Origin: Verrucomicrobiota bacterium | Lineage (GTDB): Bacteria; Verrucomicrobiota; Verrucomicrobiia; Chthoniobacterales; UBA10450 | Assembly (NCBI GenBank): GCA_003218375.1 | Contig: QHNH01000021.1 | Span: 32,428 to 96,427, forward strand | Direction of reading: 5' to 3' | DNA length: 64,000 bases | Shown here: one piece after another, positions 1 to 8,323 of the stretch | How positions within the stretch are numbered: position 1 is the stretch's first letter | How the letters are laid out: each line of letters opens with the position of its first letter | Notes under the pieces: model-generated | Seen by the model: the letters and a program-made list of their open reading frames with translations, nothing else | What the model was told of the DNA's origin: nothing | Databases searched by the model: none | Made by a program: the position numbers and the translations under genes

Positions 1-1001
1 TCACGCGTTTTTTGACCGAGCGCGCGCAGTTCCCGAACGTTCCCGCGTTTCTTGGCGCGATCGAATATCGCCGCACCAAGACCGAGCCCACGGTCGTCTG
101 TCTGCTCCAGAGCGCTGTCGCCAATGAAGGCGACGCCTGGACGCTGACGCTCGACGCCGTCGGCCGGTATTACGAACGCGTCCTCACCCGCAAAGCCGAT
201 CTGCAAAACCAGACCACGCCGCCCGGCCCGCTCCTCGAAGAACTGATCGGTGGCGTTTATCGTGAGAAAGCGAAATTGCTCGGTCGCCGCACCGGCGAGT
301 TGCATCGCGCTCTTGCTGTCAGTTCCGACGACCACGCTTTCGCGCCTGAGCAATTCAACGCCATGGCGCAACGCTCCGTTTACCAAAATATGCGCGCCTC
401 CTTGCGGCGCGCGTTTGCCCTGCTCGAAAAGAAATTACCCGCGCTGCCGGACGCTTTTCGCGACGAGGCCGCGCAGGTCCTCGCCTCGGAAAAGAAAATT
501 CTGGCGCAGGAACAGCGTATTCTCGATCGCCGGTCGAACGCGACCAAGATCCGGATTCACGGCGATTATCATCTCGGCCAGGTCCTCTATACCGGAAAAG
601 ATTTCGTCATCCTCGATTTCGAAGGCGAACCGGCCCGCGCCCTGGGTGAACGAAAGCTGAAGCGCTCCGCCTTACGCGACGTCGCCGGCATGATGCGCTC
701 GTTCCAGTACGCTGCCTACAGCGCCCTCTGGCAACCCGCGATGCGCGCCGAAGATGTGCCCTTCCTCGAACGCTGGGCCGATCTCTGGTATCGCCACATG
801 AGCAGCGTCTTCTTGCAAAGTTATCTCGAAGCCACCGACGGCGCGCCGTTCGTTCCCTCCGACGAAGGCGATTTCGAAATCCTCCTCGAAGCGTATCTCC
901 TCGACAAAGCCGTCTACGAAGTCGGCTACGAACTGAACAATCGCCCGGATTGGGTCGTCATTCCCATCCGCGGCATCAAACACATTCTGGGCGCGATGTA
1001 A
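1..1001 (+). CDS. Maltokinase domain, C-terminal part of a (probable TreS-fused) maltokinase; 5' end outside window
   Basis: The reading frame is open to the left edge of the window, so the N-terminus is missing. The visible part matches the C-terminal lobe of maltokinase (Mak/Pep2), which phosphorylates maltose to maltose-1-phosphate for GlgE-type alpha-glucan synthesis. The kinase signature IHGDYHLGQVL (catalytic Asp) is at about residues 183-193 of the visible part, followed by the metal-binding ILDFEGEPAR segment. The opening residues FLTERAQFPNVP fit the usual start of this lobe, often found fused behind trehalose synthase. Whether the protein is a TreS fusion cannot be seen here. Family assignment is confident; a TTG at position 12 is unlikely to be the true start. 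Confidence 0.85.
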   Translation, partial: TRFLTERAQFPNVPAFLGAIEYRRTKTEPTVVCLLQSAVANEGDAWTLTLDAVGRYYERVLTRKADLQNQTTPPGPLLEELIGGVYREKAKLLGRRTGELHRALAVSSDDHAFAPEQFNAMAQRSVYQNMRASLRRAFALLEKKLPALPDAFRDEAAQVLASEKKILAQEQRILDRRSNATKIRIHGDYHLGQVLYTGKDFVILDFEGEPARALGERKLKRSALRDVAGMMRSFQYAAYSALWQPAMRAEDVPFLERWADLWYRHMSSVFLQSYLEATDGAPFVPSDEGDFEILLEAYLLDKAVYEVGYELNNRPDWVVIPIRGIKHILGAM

Positions 1002-1012
1002 TTACCACGCTC

Positions 1013-1117
1013 GGAACATAGGCCTCTGGCCTGTGCGCCCAGCGGACATGCTGTCCGCTGTTTATTTTTCAGCGGAGTGAAACTCCGCTGGGCGCACAGA
1101 CTGAAAGTCTATGTTCC
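1013..1117. repeat. Dispersed intergenic palindrome, family 'GGAACATAGGC' (copy 1)
   Basis: Nested inverted repeat: the outer arm GGAACATAGGC pairs with the end of the element (TATGTTCC), an inner arm GTGCGCCCAGCGG pairs with CCGCTGGGCGCAC, and a small inner hairpin ACATGCTGT follows. A close relative lies at 45834-45953. It lies between the maltokinase and CADD genes and could form a long hairpin in RNA. Function is unknown. Confidence 0.85.
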
Positions 1118-1188
1118 GGTCCGCTCAAAAAAAGTTCGCGCTTCCTCGCCGGCACCGTTAATACCAAATCATCCGGAGACCCAATCAC

Positions 1189-1860
1189 ATGAACCAACAT
1201 CTCGACTCCATCGACCGCCAAATCGCCGCGAAGCATCTCCTCACTCATCCCTTCTATCTCGCCTGGACTCGCGGCGAATTGAGCAAGGCCGCGCTCGCCG
1301 ATTACGCCCGGCAATATTACCACCACGTCGCTGCGTTCCCGACCTATCTCTCCGCCGTTCACGCCGGCTCCGATGATCAACCGACGCGCCGCCAACTTCT
1401 AGACAATCTCATCGACGAAGAAGCCGGCTGCCCGAACCATCCCGAACTCTGGCTCCAGTTCGCCGAAGCCCTCGGCGTTTCGAAAGAAGAGGTCGAATTC
1501 TCCGGGGAGTGGACCGAGACCTCGAATCTGATCGGCACTTTCCGCTCCGTCTGCTCCGAAGGCACCACGGCGGAAGGCCTCGCCGCCCTCTACGCTTACG
1601 AAAGCCAAATCCCCGCCGTCTGCGACTCGAAGATCAAAGGCTTGGTGGAGAACTACAACATGACCGAGCCGCGCGACTACGAGTATTTCACCGTCCACGT
1701 CGAAGCTGACCGCGAGCACGCTGCTGCTGAACGCGAGATGCTTTCTCGGCACGTCAACGACGACAACGCTTCGTCCGCTTCCACCGCCCTCAACCGCGTC
1801 CTCGACGCGTTGTGGGAAATGCTCTCCGGCGTCTGCCGTCGCCACGCCATCGCCTGCTGA
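1189..1860 (+). CDS. CADD family protein, putative p-aminobenzoate (folate) synthase
   Basis: This 223-residue helical protein belongs to the CADD/PqqC/TenA-like family; in Chlamydia, CADD supplies p-aminobenzoate for folate synthesis. The dimetal ligands of C. trachomatis CADD (E81, H88, E142, H174, D178, H181 as I recall) align with a constant offset of four to E77, H84, E138, H170, D174 and H177 here. The residues reported as self-sacrificed substrates in Chlamydia (Tyr27, Lys152 as I recall) align with Y23 (in HPFYLAW) and K148 (in CDSKIKG). That suggests a non-canonical pABA synthase, which is inference. The ATG at 1189 follows a GGAGACC ribosome-binding site. It stands alone between repeats. 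Confidence 0.88.
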   Translation: MNQHLDSIDRQIAAKHLLTHPFYLAWTRGELSKAALADYARQYYHHVAAFPTYLSAVHAGSDDQPTRRQLLDNLIDEEAGCPNHPELWLQFAEALGVSKEEVEFSGEWTETSNLIGTFRSVCSEGTTAEGLAALYAYESQIPAVCDSKIKGLVENYNMTEPRDYEYFTVHVEADREHAAAEREMLSRHVNDDNASSASTALNRVLDALWEMLSGVCRRHAIAC

Positions 1861-1875
1861 TCTTGTGCCGCTTTT

Positions 1876-1953
1876 CTGTAGCCGTCGCCCTGTGGGCGAC
1901 GCGGGATTGTGCCGACGTCTGCTCTCACGCTTCGCATAGCGAAGCGGCTACAG
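1876..1953. repeat. Dispersed intergenic palindrome, family 'CTGTAGCC' (copy 1)
   Basis: The outer arms are CTGTAGCCG and CGGCTACAG. Between them are two small hairpins, TCGCCCTGTGGGCGA and GCTTCGCATAGCGAAGC. Related elements are at 8219-8303 (same order) and 48766-48841 (hairpins in reverse order). All three are intergenic. Confidence 0.9.
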
Positions 1954-2015
1954 AAGAGTCGTATCAAATAGGTCTCGACGCACCTCATCTCGATCGCTAA
2001 TACTCGGCGACACCG

Positions 2016-3377
2016 ATGAAGTTTCCCCTTGGTTCGCTTGTTGTCGCAGTCGTGCTTTGCGGTTGCGAGCATCTCAACCCGGTTTATCAAAACACCAGCG
2101 CGAACCCGAACAAGTCGGTGGTCGCGAAGACCGGATACGACCTGGCCTTCATTGAATTCGGCGAGCAGGGATCTTATCAGGATCCGACTCAGTTGCAGAA
2201 TGCGCTCGACCTGATCAAGCGCACGCCGCGGCCGCTCGTCATCACCTACGTCCACGGCTGGCACCATGGCGCCGCCTCGAGGGATGTGGACAGTTTCTCC
2301 GGTTGGTTATCGGAGATCAGCAAGACACAACTCATTCGCGACAGCGGCCTGCATCCCATCGGCGTTTATCTTGGCTGGCGGGGCGAGAGCACCACGATTC
2401 CAGTCGTTAGGCAATTTACATTCTTCAGCCGGAAAGCCGCGGCGGAACGGCTCGCGAGTAATTTCGATTGCTATGACGCGATCGCGGCCGTTTCCCAGGC
2501 GGCGCGTGAATCGCACGGACCGGGCGGGCAATACACGGTTCTGATCGGCCATTCCTTCGGCGGCCTGGTGGTCGAGCGTTCCGTTGCTCACGCGATCAAT
2601 GCCGAAATGCATGGACACGCCGCCGCTGACCGCAGCCTGCCCGCGGATCTGATCCTCATGGTGAATCCGGCCTCCGATTCCATCCTCACCCGGCAAATGA
2701 TCGCCGCTCTCTCTTCACGGCACACCGAGAACTCGCGTCCGTTTCTCGTCTCGCTCACGTCCACCGCCGACGCGGCGACGGGGACCGCGTTTCCGATCAG
2801 CACCTCGCTCGCAGCCACGACGAAAGTTTTTAACGAGGTCCAGGTTCCGGGAATGGAACAGCGCGAAAGCGAACGCCGTTTCTATACCGCCACCCCCGGG
2901 CACAACGCGTTTCTGATCAACCATGAAACCGTAAAACTGGACAAGACCATCCAGGCGCCCGGTGGACTGAGCGCGCTCCAAACCAACCTTTCGCACAACC
3001 TGACCGGCGAAGTTTTTACCACCGACGGCGCGAATGGCACTTTGGATTTATGGCACATCAAGCAGACCGGAAACGTGGACGTTCCCTATTGGGATGTGAA
3101 AGTCGATCCGAGCATCATCAAGAATCACGGCGACATCTGGAATCCCAAGGCCCAGGCCATGATGGCCGCCGTTTTCCGAATGACCAACCCGCTCATCAAT
3201 CGCGAACACAAAGTGAAGCCCCGCGCCAATCTCAATAAAGAGCCGACCCGCCCCGCGCTTGTCCCCGGCCCAGATCAATCCCACCCAAAACTGAAAAGCG
3301 AATCGGCCCTCAAGCCTTCGCCTTCGAAGCCCTCCCCGAAGCCGCGATCAGAGGTACCGCTCGAGAGAACGAGATAA
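2016..3377 (+). CDS. Putative lipoprotein, alpha/beta-hydrolase (esterase/lipase-like)
   Basis: The 453-residue product starts with a lipoprotein signal peptide whose lipobox is LCGC (Cys17), so it is probably tethered to the outer membrane or periplasmic face. An alpha/beta-hydrolase fold is indicated by YVHGWHHG (residues 78-85, oxyanion region) and the nucleophile elbow GHSFGG (178-183, Ser180). The C-terminal 60 residues are rich in Lys, Pro and Ser and look unstructured. Substrate is unknown. The ATG at 2016 gives a clean signal peptide. The flanking genes give no clue to function. Confidence 0.7.
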   Translation: MKFPLGSLVVAVVLCGCEHLNPVYQNTSANPNKSVVAKTGYDLAFIEFGEQGSYQDPTQLQNALDLIKRTPRPLVITYVHGWHHGAASRDVDSFSGWLSEISKTQLIRDSGLHPIGVYLGWRGESTTIPVVRQFTFFSRKAAAERLASNFDCYDAIAAVSQAARESHGPGGQYTVLIGHSFGGLVVERSVAHAINAEMHGHAAADRSLPADLILMVNPASDSILTRQMIAALSSRHTENSRPFLVSLTSTADAATGTAFPISTSLAATTKVFNEVQVPGMEQRESERRFYTATPGHNAFLINHETVKLDKTIQAPGGLSALQTNLSHNLTGEVFTTDGANGTLDLWHIKQTGNVDVPYWDVKVDPSIIKNHGDIWNPKAQAMMAAVFRMTNPLINREHKVKPRANLNKEPTRPALVPGPDQSHPKLKSESALKPSPSKPSPKPRSEVPLERTR

Positions 3378-3392
3378 TCGAGCCAAGGTTGA

Positions 3393-4907
3393 TTAGTTTT
3401 TTGCGGCGTCCAGGCCGCTGAAAAAAGCGGCGAAGACTTCGAGGCCGTCCCAGAGATTTTGGAGGCGGAGGTTTTCGTTGGCGGCGTGCTGGTTGTCGTC
3501 GTGGTTCGCGATGGGGAAGGCGATGACGGGAACGTTGTTGCCCTGCTGGAAAAGATCCATCGGGAGGCTGCCGCCGGCGGTGGGCAGAAGAACGGGTTCG
3601 TGACCGGTCGCGGTCATGATGCCGGCGAGTTCGCGCGAGAAGGGGAGATCGAGCGGAGTGCGCGATGCGGGATAGCCGGAGCCCCATTCGACTTTGATGA
3701 TCTTTGCGGTCGCGAGGCGCGCGGCAGCGTCAGGGGTTTGGCGAACGATTGAGTATCCTCTCGCTACAATGTGCCGTTCCACCAGGGGCTTGATCGATTC
3801 CGGCGTTTCATTTGGGACGAGACGAAAATCGATCGAGGCGCGTGCTTCGGTCGGGATGGTGTTTGAAGCTTGCGCGCCGACGTGGCCCGACTCGATCCCG
3901 CGCAGATTGAGGCCGGGAAGCATTAGCAGTTGGTTGAGCGATTTTCCTTTTCCTTCGGTGGAACCGATCTGAAATTCGCGGAGCAGGTTTCCTTCAACGT
4001 TCGGGATTTTCGCCAGTGCTTCCTTTTCACCGGCAGTCGGTTCGCGGACATCTGCGTAAAAGTCTTTGATCAAAATTCGCCCGCTCTCATTCCGCATCGA
4101 ATCGATGAGATGAGTGAGGCGAACGATGGGGTTCGGCACCCAGTTTCCGTACTGGCCGTCGTGCAAACCTTTGATCGGACCGTAAACGGTGAGGTCGAGA
4201 CCGAGGGTGCCGCGGGCGCCGAAGACGAGTTCCATTCGCCGGCTTTGATGAACGGGGCCGTCGCAAAAGAGCCAGGCATCGGCGCGCAGGTCGTCACGAA
4301 ATTTTTTCAGGTAATCGGCGAGATGCGGCGAGCCGGCTTCTTCTTCGCCCTCGAAAAAGAAACGAAGATTCACGGATGGCTTCACGCCGGCGTCACGCAT
4401 GGCATCGAGCGCGGCGAGCATGGCGATGATCGGCGCCTTGTCGTCGCCGGAGGAACGGGCGAATAAGCGCCACTCGGGGTCGATTGCTTTTGCATTGCGC
4501 CAGTCGACGTCGTTCCCGGCCTGGTCGCGCATCACTGGCTTCCACGGCTCGCTTTTCCACTGCGAGACATCGACCGGTTGGCCATCGTAATGGGCGTAGA
4601 ACGCGATCGTGCGTTTCGCATTCGGCGCGGCGAGTTCCGCGACGACAACTGGCGGCGCTCCTTCCAACGACAGGAGTTTCGCGGCGAGGCCGCGCTTCTC
4701 ACACATCGCTCGGATCGCGTCGGCGTTGCGGTGAATGTTCGGCGTGTCGCTCGCGAGGTTGGGGATGGAAAGGAGGTCAGCGAATTCGGCCAGGATTTCG
4801 CGTTCGTGGTTCGCGCGCCAGGTTCGCGTTTGCTTGGCGATATCAGCGGGGCCGGCCCGCAGCACAGGATTAACCAGCAATAGAAACAGAAGGAGCGCGT
4901 ATTTCAT
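3393..4907 (-). CDS. M20 family metallopeptidase (dipeptidase-like), exported
   Basis: The 504-residue product has an N-terminal signal sequence (MKYALLLFLLLVNPVLRAG), so the ATG at 4907 is preferred over upstream in-frame starts that fall in a repeat. M20 zinc-peptidase residues are visible: YAHYDGQPVD (H106, D108), SGDDKAP (D155) and FEGEEEAGS (E187-E189), with the dimerisation/lid insertion in the middle. It resembles CPG2/nonspecific dipeptidase-like members that hydrolyse dipeptides or N-acyl amino acids. A TCCGAGGA sequence abuts the start. Its leader lies in the dispersed palindrome at 4912-5014. Exact substrate is not deducible. Confidence 0.85.
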   Translation of the reverse strand: MKYALLLFLLLVNPVLRAGPADIAKQTRTWRANHEREILAEFADLLSIPNLASDTPNIHRNADAIRAMCEKRGLAAKLLSLEGAPPVVVAELAAPNAKRTIAFYAHYDGQPVDVSQWKSEPWKPVMRDQAGNDVDWRNAKAIDPEWRLFARSSGDDKAPIIAMLAALDAMRDAGVKPSVNLRFFFEGEEEAGSPHLADYLKKFRDDLRADAWLFCDGPVHQSRRMELVFGARGTLGLDLTVYGPIKGLHDGQYGNWVPNPIVRLTHLIDSMRNESGRILIKDFYADVREPTAGEKEALAKIPNVEGNLLREFQIGSTEGKGKSLNQLLMLPGLNLRGIESGHVGAQASNTIPTEARASIDFRLVPNETPESIKPLVERHIVARGYSIVRQTPDAAARLATAKIIKVEWGSGYPASRTPLDLPFSRELAGIMTATGHEPVLLPTAGGSLPMDLFQQGNNVPVIAFPIANHDDNQHAANENLRLQNLWDGLEVFAAFFSGLDAAKN

Positions 4908-4911
4908 TCCT

Positions 4912-5014
4912 CGGAGGGACATGCTTCTGCATGTCCGACTTTTCAGACGCATAATGTCGAACGACCTCGACGGTTGAACAAGAAGTTTGGGACGTGCGGA
5001 AGCGCGTCCCTCCG
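4912..5014. repeat. Dispersed intergenic palindrome, family 'GGAGGGAC' (copy 1)
   Basis: It begins CGGAGGGACATGCTTCTGCA and ends with the near-complement GTGCGGAAGCGCGTCCCTCCG. Each end carries its own short hairpin (ACATGCTTCTGCATGT). It lies between the divergent M20 peptidase and fabI genes, so it occupies their shared upstream region. Relatives are at 7246-7332, 47049-47127 and 51546-51603. Confidence 0.88.
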
Positions 5015-5055
5015 AGATTTTGCGCGCGAGGAAAGGCTGGTATGGTGACGGCGTT

Positions 5056-5832
5056 ATGGCGGAGCAGATTCTGGCGGGAAAAGTCGGCCTGGTTTTTGGG
5101 GTGGCGAACAAGCGGAGCATCGCGTGGGCGATCGCCAAAGCGTGGGCGGCGGCGGGCGCGAAGTTGATTTTCAATTACCAGGGCGAACGGCTGAAGGAGA
5201 ACGTCGAGGAGCTGGTCGGCGAGTTCGGCGAAGGGACGCCGCTCTGGCCGTGCGATGTTTCGAACGACGCGGACATCACCGAGTTTTTCGGCAAGGTTCG
5301 CGGCGAAACGGACCGCGTCGACTTGATGCTGCACTCGGTGGCGTTCGCGCCCAAGGAAGCGCTCGAAGGCGATTTCGTCAGCACGACGCGGGAAGCATTT
5401 CGCACCGCGCACGATATCAGCGCCTATTCGCTGGTGGCGCTGGCGCGGGAAGCCGCGCCGATGATGACGAACGGCGGCAGCATCGTGGCGATGACCTATT
5501 ACGGCGCGGAGAAAGTGGTGCCGCACTACAACGTGATGGGCGTGGCGAAGGCGAGCCTGGAAGCTTCGACGCGTTATCTCGCCTACGATCTTGGCGCGAA
5601 AAAGATCCGCGTGAATTGCATCTCGGCGGGACCGGTGAACACGCTCGCGGCGCGGGGCATCAGCGGATTCAGCGCGATGCTGAAGCATTATCAGGAACAC
5701 GCGCCGTTAAAGCGCAGCTGCGAGCCGGCGGAGCTGGGCGCGATGGGAGTTTTCCTGGCGAGCGACGGCGCGGCGTCGATCACCGGGCAGGTGATCTACG
5801 TCGATGGCGGCTATCAGATCATGGGAATGTAG
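5056..5832 (+). CDS. fabI: Enoyl-[acyl-carrier-protein] reductase (NADH), FabI
   Basis: This 258-residue short-chain dehydrogenase catalyses the last reduction of each fatty-acid elongation cycle. FabI-specific features are the cofactor loop GVANKRSIAWAIA (residues 15-27) instead of the usual GxxxGxG, and the catalytic Y158-x6-K165 (YNVMGVAK), with Tyr148/149 just before it. The substrate-binding loop GPVNTLAARGI is also present. Length is typical for FabI. The ATG at 5056 is chosen because it starts directly at the conserved MAEQILAGK; upstream in-frame sequence lies in a repeat. The following oxidase gene starts 42 nt later and may be co-transcribed. Confidence 0.95.
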   Translation: MAEQILAGKVGLVFGVANKRSIAWAIAKAWAAAGAKLIFNYQGERLKENVEELVGEFGEGTPLWPCDVSNDADITEFFGKVRGETDRVDLMLHSVAFAPKEALEGDFVSTTREAFRTAHDISAYSLVALAREAAPMMTNGGSIVAMTYYGAEKVVPHYNVMGVAKASLEASTRYLAYDLGAKKIRVNCISAGPVNTLAARGISGFSAMLKHYQEHAPLKRSCEPAELGAMGVFLASDGAASITGQVIYVDGGYQIMGM

Positions 5833-5874
5833 GCATTTTCGATTTTGGATTTTCGATTTTCGATTGGGTAGGCC

Positions 5875-7245
5875 GTGGACCTGAAACAAAAGCTCGTTGA
5901 GCTGCTGGGAGCTGACGCGGTGTCGAGCGAGCCCGCGGATTTAGAAATCCACGCCGGGGACAAATGGTTCGCGAGCAATCCACCGGAAGTTGTCGTCTTT
6001 GCGCAATCGACGGAACAGGTGAGTAAGCTGCTCAGGTTCGCGTCGGCAAGCAAGATCCCGGTGACGGCGCGCGGCGCGGGATTCGGCTACGTGGGTGGCT
6101 GCGTGCCGGTGCGCGGTGGGATCGCGCTGTCGCTGGCGCGGATGAATCGGATCAAGGAAATCAATTTCGCGGACGCGATCGCGATCGTGGAGCCGGGAGT
6201 AATCACGGCCGAACTCCAGGCGCGAGCGCGCGAGCAGAAACTTTTTTATCCGCCGGATCCGGCGAGCAAGAGGGATTGCAGCATCGGCGGAAACGTGGCG
6301 ACGAATGCGGGCGGGCCGCGCTGTTTGAAGTACGGGGTGACGCGCAACTACGTAGCCGGGCTGGAGGTCGTTCTCGCGAGCGGCGAAGTGTTGCGCACCG
6401 GCGGACGGGTGCACAAGAACAAGACCGGCTTCGACTTGATCGGATTGTTCGTCGGCTCGGAGGGAATGCTGGGTGTCGTCACGGAGGTCACGCTGAAATT
6501 GCTCCCGATGCCGCCGGCGCGCGCGACGTTGTCGGCATCGTTTGCGAGCATGAGTGGAGCGGCCGCGACCGTGCAGAGAATTTTCGCGACCGGGTTTTTG
6601 CCGTCCTCGGTCGAGCTGGCAGATTCGTTTACCCTGGAAGCGGCGCGGCGCGATTCGGGCGCGGCGGATGTGCCGGATGGCAACGCGCATTTGCTCGTCG
6701 AGCTGGACGGACAGCCGGAGACCATCCAGGTAGAGATGGAAAAATTGCGGGCCCTGGTTGGCGGTTGCAGTCCGGTTACCCTGCAAGTGGCGACGACGGA
6801 GGCGGAATGCGAACGGTTCTGGGCACTCCGGCGCGCCTTCAGCAATTCGCTGCGCGCAACTGGCCTGACAAAACTGAACCAGGACATCGTGGTGCCGCGA
6901 AGCCGGCTCGTCGATCTGGTGGAATTTGCGGAAGCGCTCTCGAAACGCTCGGGATTTCCGATCGCCTGTTTCGGTCACGCCGGCGACGGCAACATGCACG
7001 TTAACATCATGGCCGACCGGTACAATCGCGAAGCCGCGGTGCGGGAGCAAGCAGAGCACGCCCTGGATGAGTTATTCGCGCAAGTGCTGGCGTTCGGCGG
7101 CGTGATCACGGGCGAACATGGGATCGGGCTGGCGAAGAAACGCTGGTGGCCGCAGGCGACGAGCGAGGTTTCGCGCGAGGTGCATCGCGCGATCAAGGAC
7201 GCGCTCGATCCCGGGGGGATTTTGAATCCCGGAAAGTTTTTGTAG
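5875..7245 (+). CDS. FAD-linked oxidase, GlcD-like (glycolate/D-lactate dehydrogenase family)
   Basis: The 456-residue protein has an N-terminal FAD-binding type 4 domain: ARGAGFGYVGGCVPVRGG around residues 64-81, then the IGGNVATNAGGPRCLKYG motif at about 139-156. A C-terminal FAD-linked oxidase domain carries the HAGDGNMHVN motif and ends with GGILNPGKFL, typical of GlcD. Such enzymes oxidise 2-hydroxy acids (glycolate, D-lactate) at the membrane. No glcE or glcF genes follow, so it may act as a single-subunit dehydrogenase. A GTG at 5875 is the apparent start. Confidence 0.88.
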   Translation: MDLKQKLVELLGADAVSSEPADLEIHAGDKWFASNPPEVVVFAQSTEQVSKLLRFASASKIPVTARGAGFGYVGGCVPVRGGIALSLARMNRIKEINFADAIAIVEPGVITAELQARAREQKLFYPPDPASKRDCSIGGNVATNAGGPRCLKYGVTRNYVAGLEVVLASGEVLRTGGRVHKNKTGFDLIGLFVGSEGMLGVVTEVTLKLLPMPPARATLSASFASMSGAAATVQRIFATGFLPSSVELADSFTLEAARRDSGAADVPDGNAHLLVELDGQPETIQVEMEKLRALVGGCSPVTLQVATTEAECERFWALRRAFSNSLRATGLTKLNQDIVVPRSRLVDLVEFAEALSKRSGFPIACFGHAGDGNMHVNIMADRYNREAAVREQAEHALDELFAQVLAFGGVITGEHGIGLAKKRWWPQATSEVSREVHRAIKDALDPGGILNPGKFL

Positions 7246-7332
7246 GTAGGGACGCGTTTCCGACGCGTCCGACTATTCTTTCGTTGACGCGATTGTTTTT
7301 AAAGTCGGACGTTTCGGAAAAACTTCCCTACC
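7246..7332. repeat. Dispersed intergenic palindrome, family 'GGAGGGAC'/'GTAGGGAC' (copy 2)
   Basis: It begins GTAGGGACGCGTTTCCGACG, ends TTCCCTACC, and has inner arms AAGTCGGAC and GTCCGACTA. It separates the convergent oxidase and EEP-phosphatase genes and overlaps the end of the latter, so it may act as a bidirectional terminator (inference). Confidence 0.8.
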
Positions 7333-8209
7333 TGAGAGAGAAGATCGTATTCACAGCGCGATGATCGCTGGACTGCGGCGATGTGTTCGCGACCCACGCT
7401 TTCACCAGCGTCGCGCCGCGAAAAAAGATGTGGTCAAAGCAAGCGGCGGGATAACGCAAGTCGGCGGGAACGGTGATGCGCGAGGTGAACGGAATTCCTT
7501 CCCAGCCCCAGCGGAAACCGGCGGCGCGCAGGCTCGGCACAGTCTTCTCGCCGGCGAAACGCGGCTCGTCGGGCGCGGTGTTGAAATCGCCGCCCACGAT
7601 CCAGCTCAGCGCACCGAGTTTGCCGTAGGCGTTTCCCATCGCCTTCATGTGGGCGACGAGTTGTTGCATCGATTCTTCGCGGATGCGGATGTCTTCGCGG
7701 ATTTCGCCGCGATTGCTTTTGAGATGCAACGCGTAAACGAGGAGGAGCTGGCGCGGCGCGAGTTGATAAGCCGCGAAGGAGAAACCGCGCGGCGGCACGA
7801 TGGCGCCGGACGGTTTCCACAATTCCGACCAGGCGCTGAGCGGCTGGAGCCGGCTGGTGATGGCGACCTGCTGCGCTTCGTTCTGTCCTTCGCGGGGAGG
7901 GAAGTTCGAGCAGACGTCGACTTTGAAACCGGCGAGCGGTTGCACCGCGAGCGCGGCATGCGCGTAATCGCGGACTTCTTCGAGTGCGACGATGTCGGAA
8001 TTGAGTTGGGCGAGATCAGTGTGGACGGCGCGGATCTGACGGTTCTCTTCGCCGCGCGACGCATTCGGGCGGCGGCCCGGGAACCATTGCACGTTCCAGA
8101 AGGTGGCGGTGATGGTGACCGGCGAAGGCGCAGTAGAGGAATTTTGCGCGGCGAGCGTCGTGGCGAAGAAGATCGCGGCGAAAAAGGCGGTGATAATTCT
8201 GGGAGACAT
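7328..8209 (-). CDS. Secreted endonuclease/exonuclease/phosphatase (EEP) family protein
   Basis: The 293-residue product has a signal peptide (MSPRIITAFFAAIFFATTLAAQ). The EEP fold is recognised by FWNVQWF near residue 38, the metal-binding Glu in VALEEVRDY, the catalytic VGGDFNTAPDEP segment, and the final SSDHRAVN His motif. Members are metal-dependent phosphodiesterases or nucleases; the substrate of this one is unknown, and an extracellular nuclease is possible. It stands alone, convergent with the GlcD-like gene. Confidence 0.82.
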   Translation of the reverse strand: MSPRIITAFFAAIFFATTLAAQNSSTAPSPVTITATFWNVQWFPGRRPNASRGEENRQIRAVHTDLAQLNSDIVALEEVRDYAHAALAVQPLAGFKVDVCSNFPPREGQNEAQQVAITSRLQPLSAWSELWKPSGAIVPPRGFSFAAYQLAPRQLLLVYALHLKSNRGEIREDIRIREESMQQLVAHMKAMGNAYGKLGALSWIVGGDFNTAPDEPRFAGEKTVPSLRAAGFRWGWEGIPFTSRITVPADLRYPAACFDHIFFRGATLVKAWVANTSPQSSDHRAVNTIFSLR

Positions 8210-8218
8210 GCGCTAGGA

Positions 8219-8303
8219 CTGTAGCCGCCGCCCTGCGGGCGGCGCGAGTGCGAATTTCGACGCGAAGGCAACTCTCGCGCTTCGCATAGCGAAGCGGCTA
8301 CAG
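8219..8303. repeat. Dispersed intergenic palindrome, family 'CTGTAGCC' (copy 2)
   Basis: It has the same organisation as 1876-1953: outer arms CTGTAGCCG/CGGCTACAG, then hairpin GCCGCCCTGCGGGCGGC and hairpin GCTTCGCATAGCGAAGC. It lies between the EEP phosphatase start and the exosortase stop. Confidence 0.92.
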
Positions 8304-8323
8304 AAGAAGCGCTATAGCGCCGA

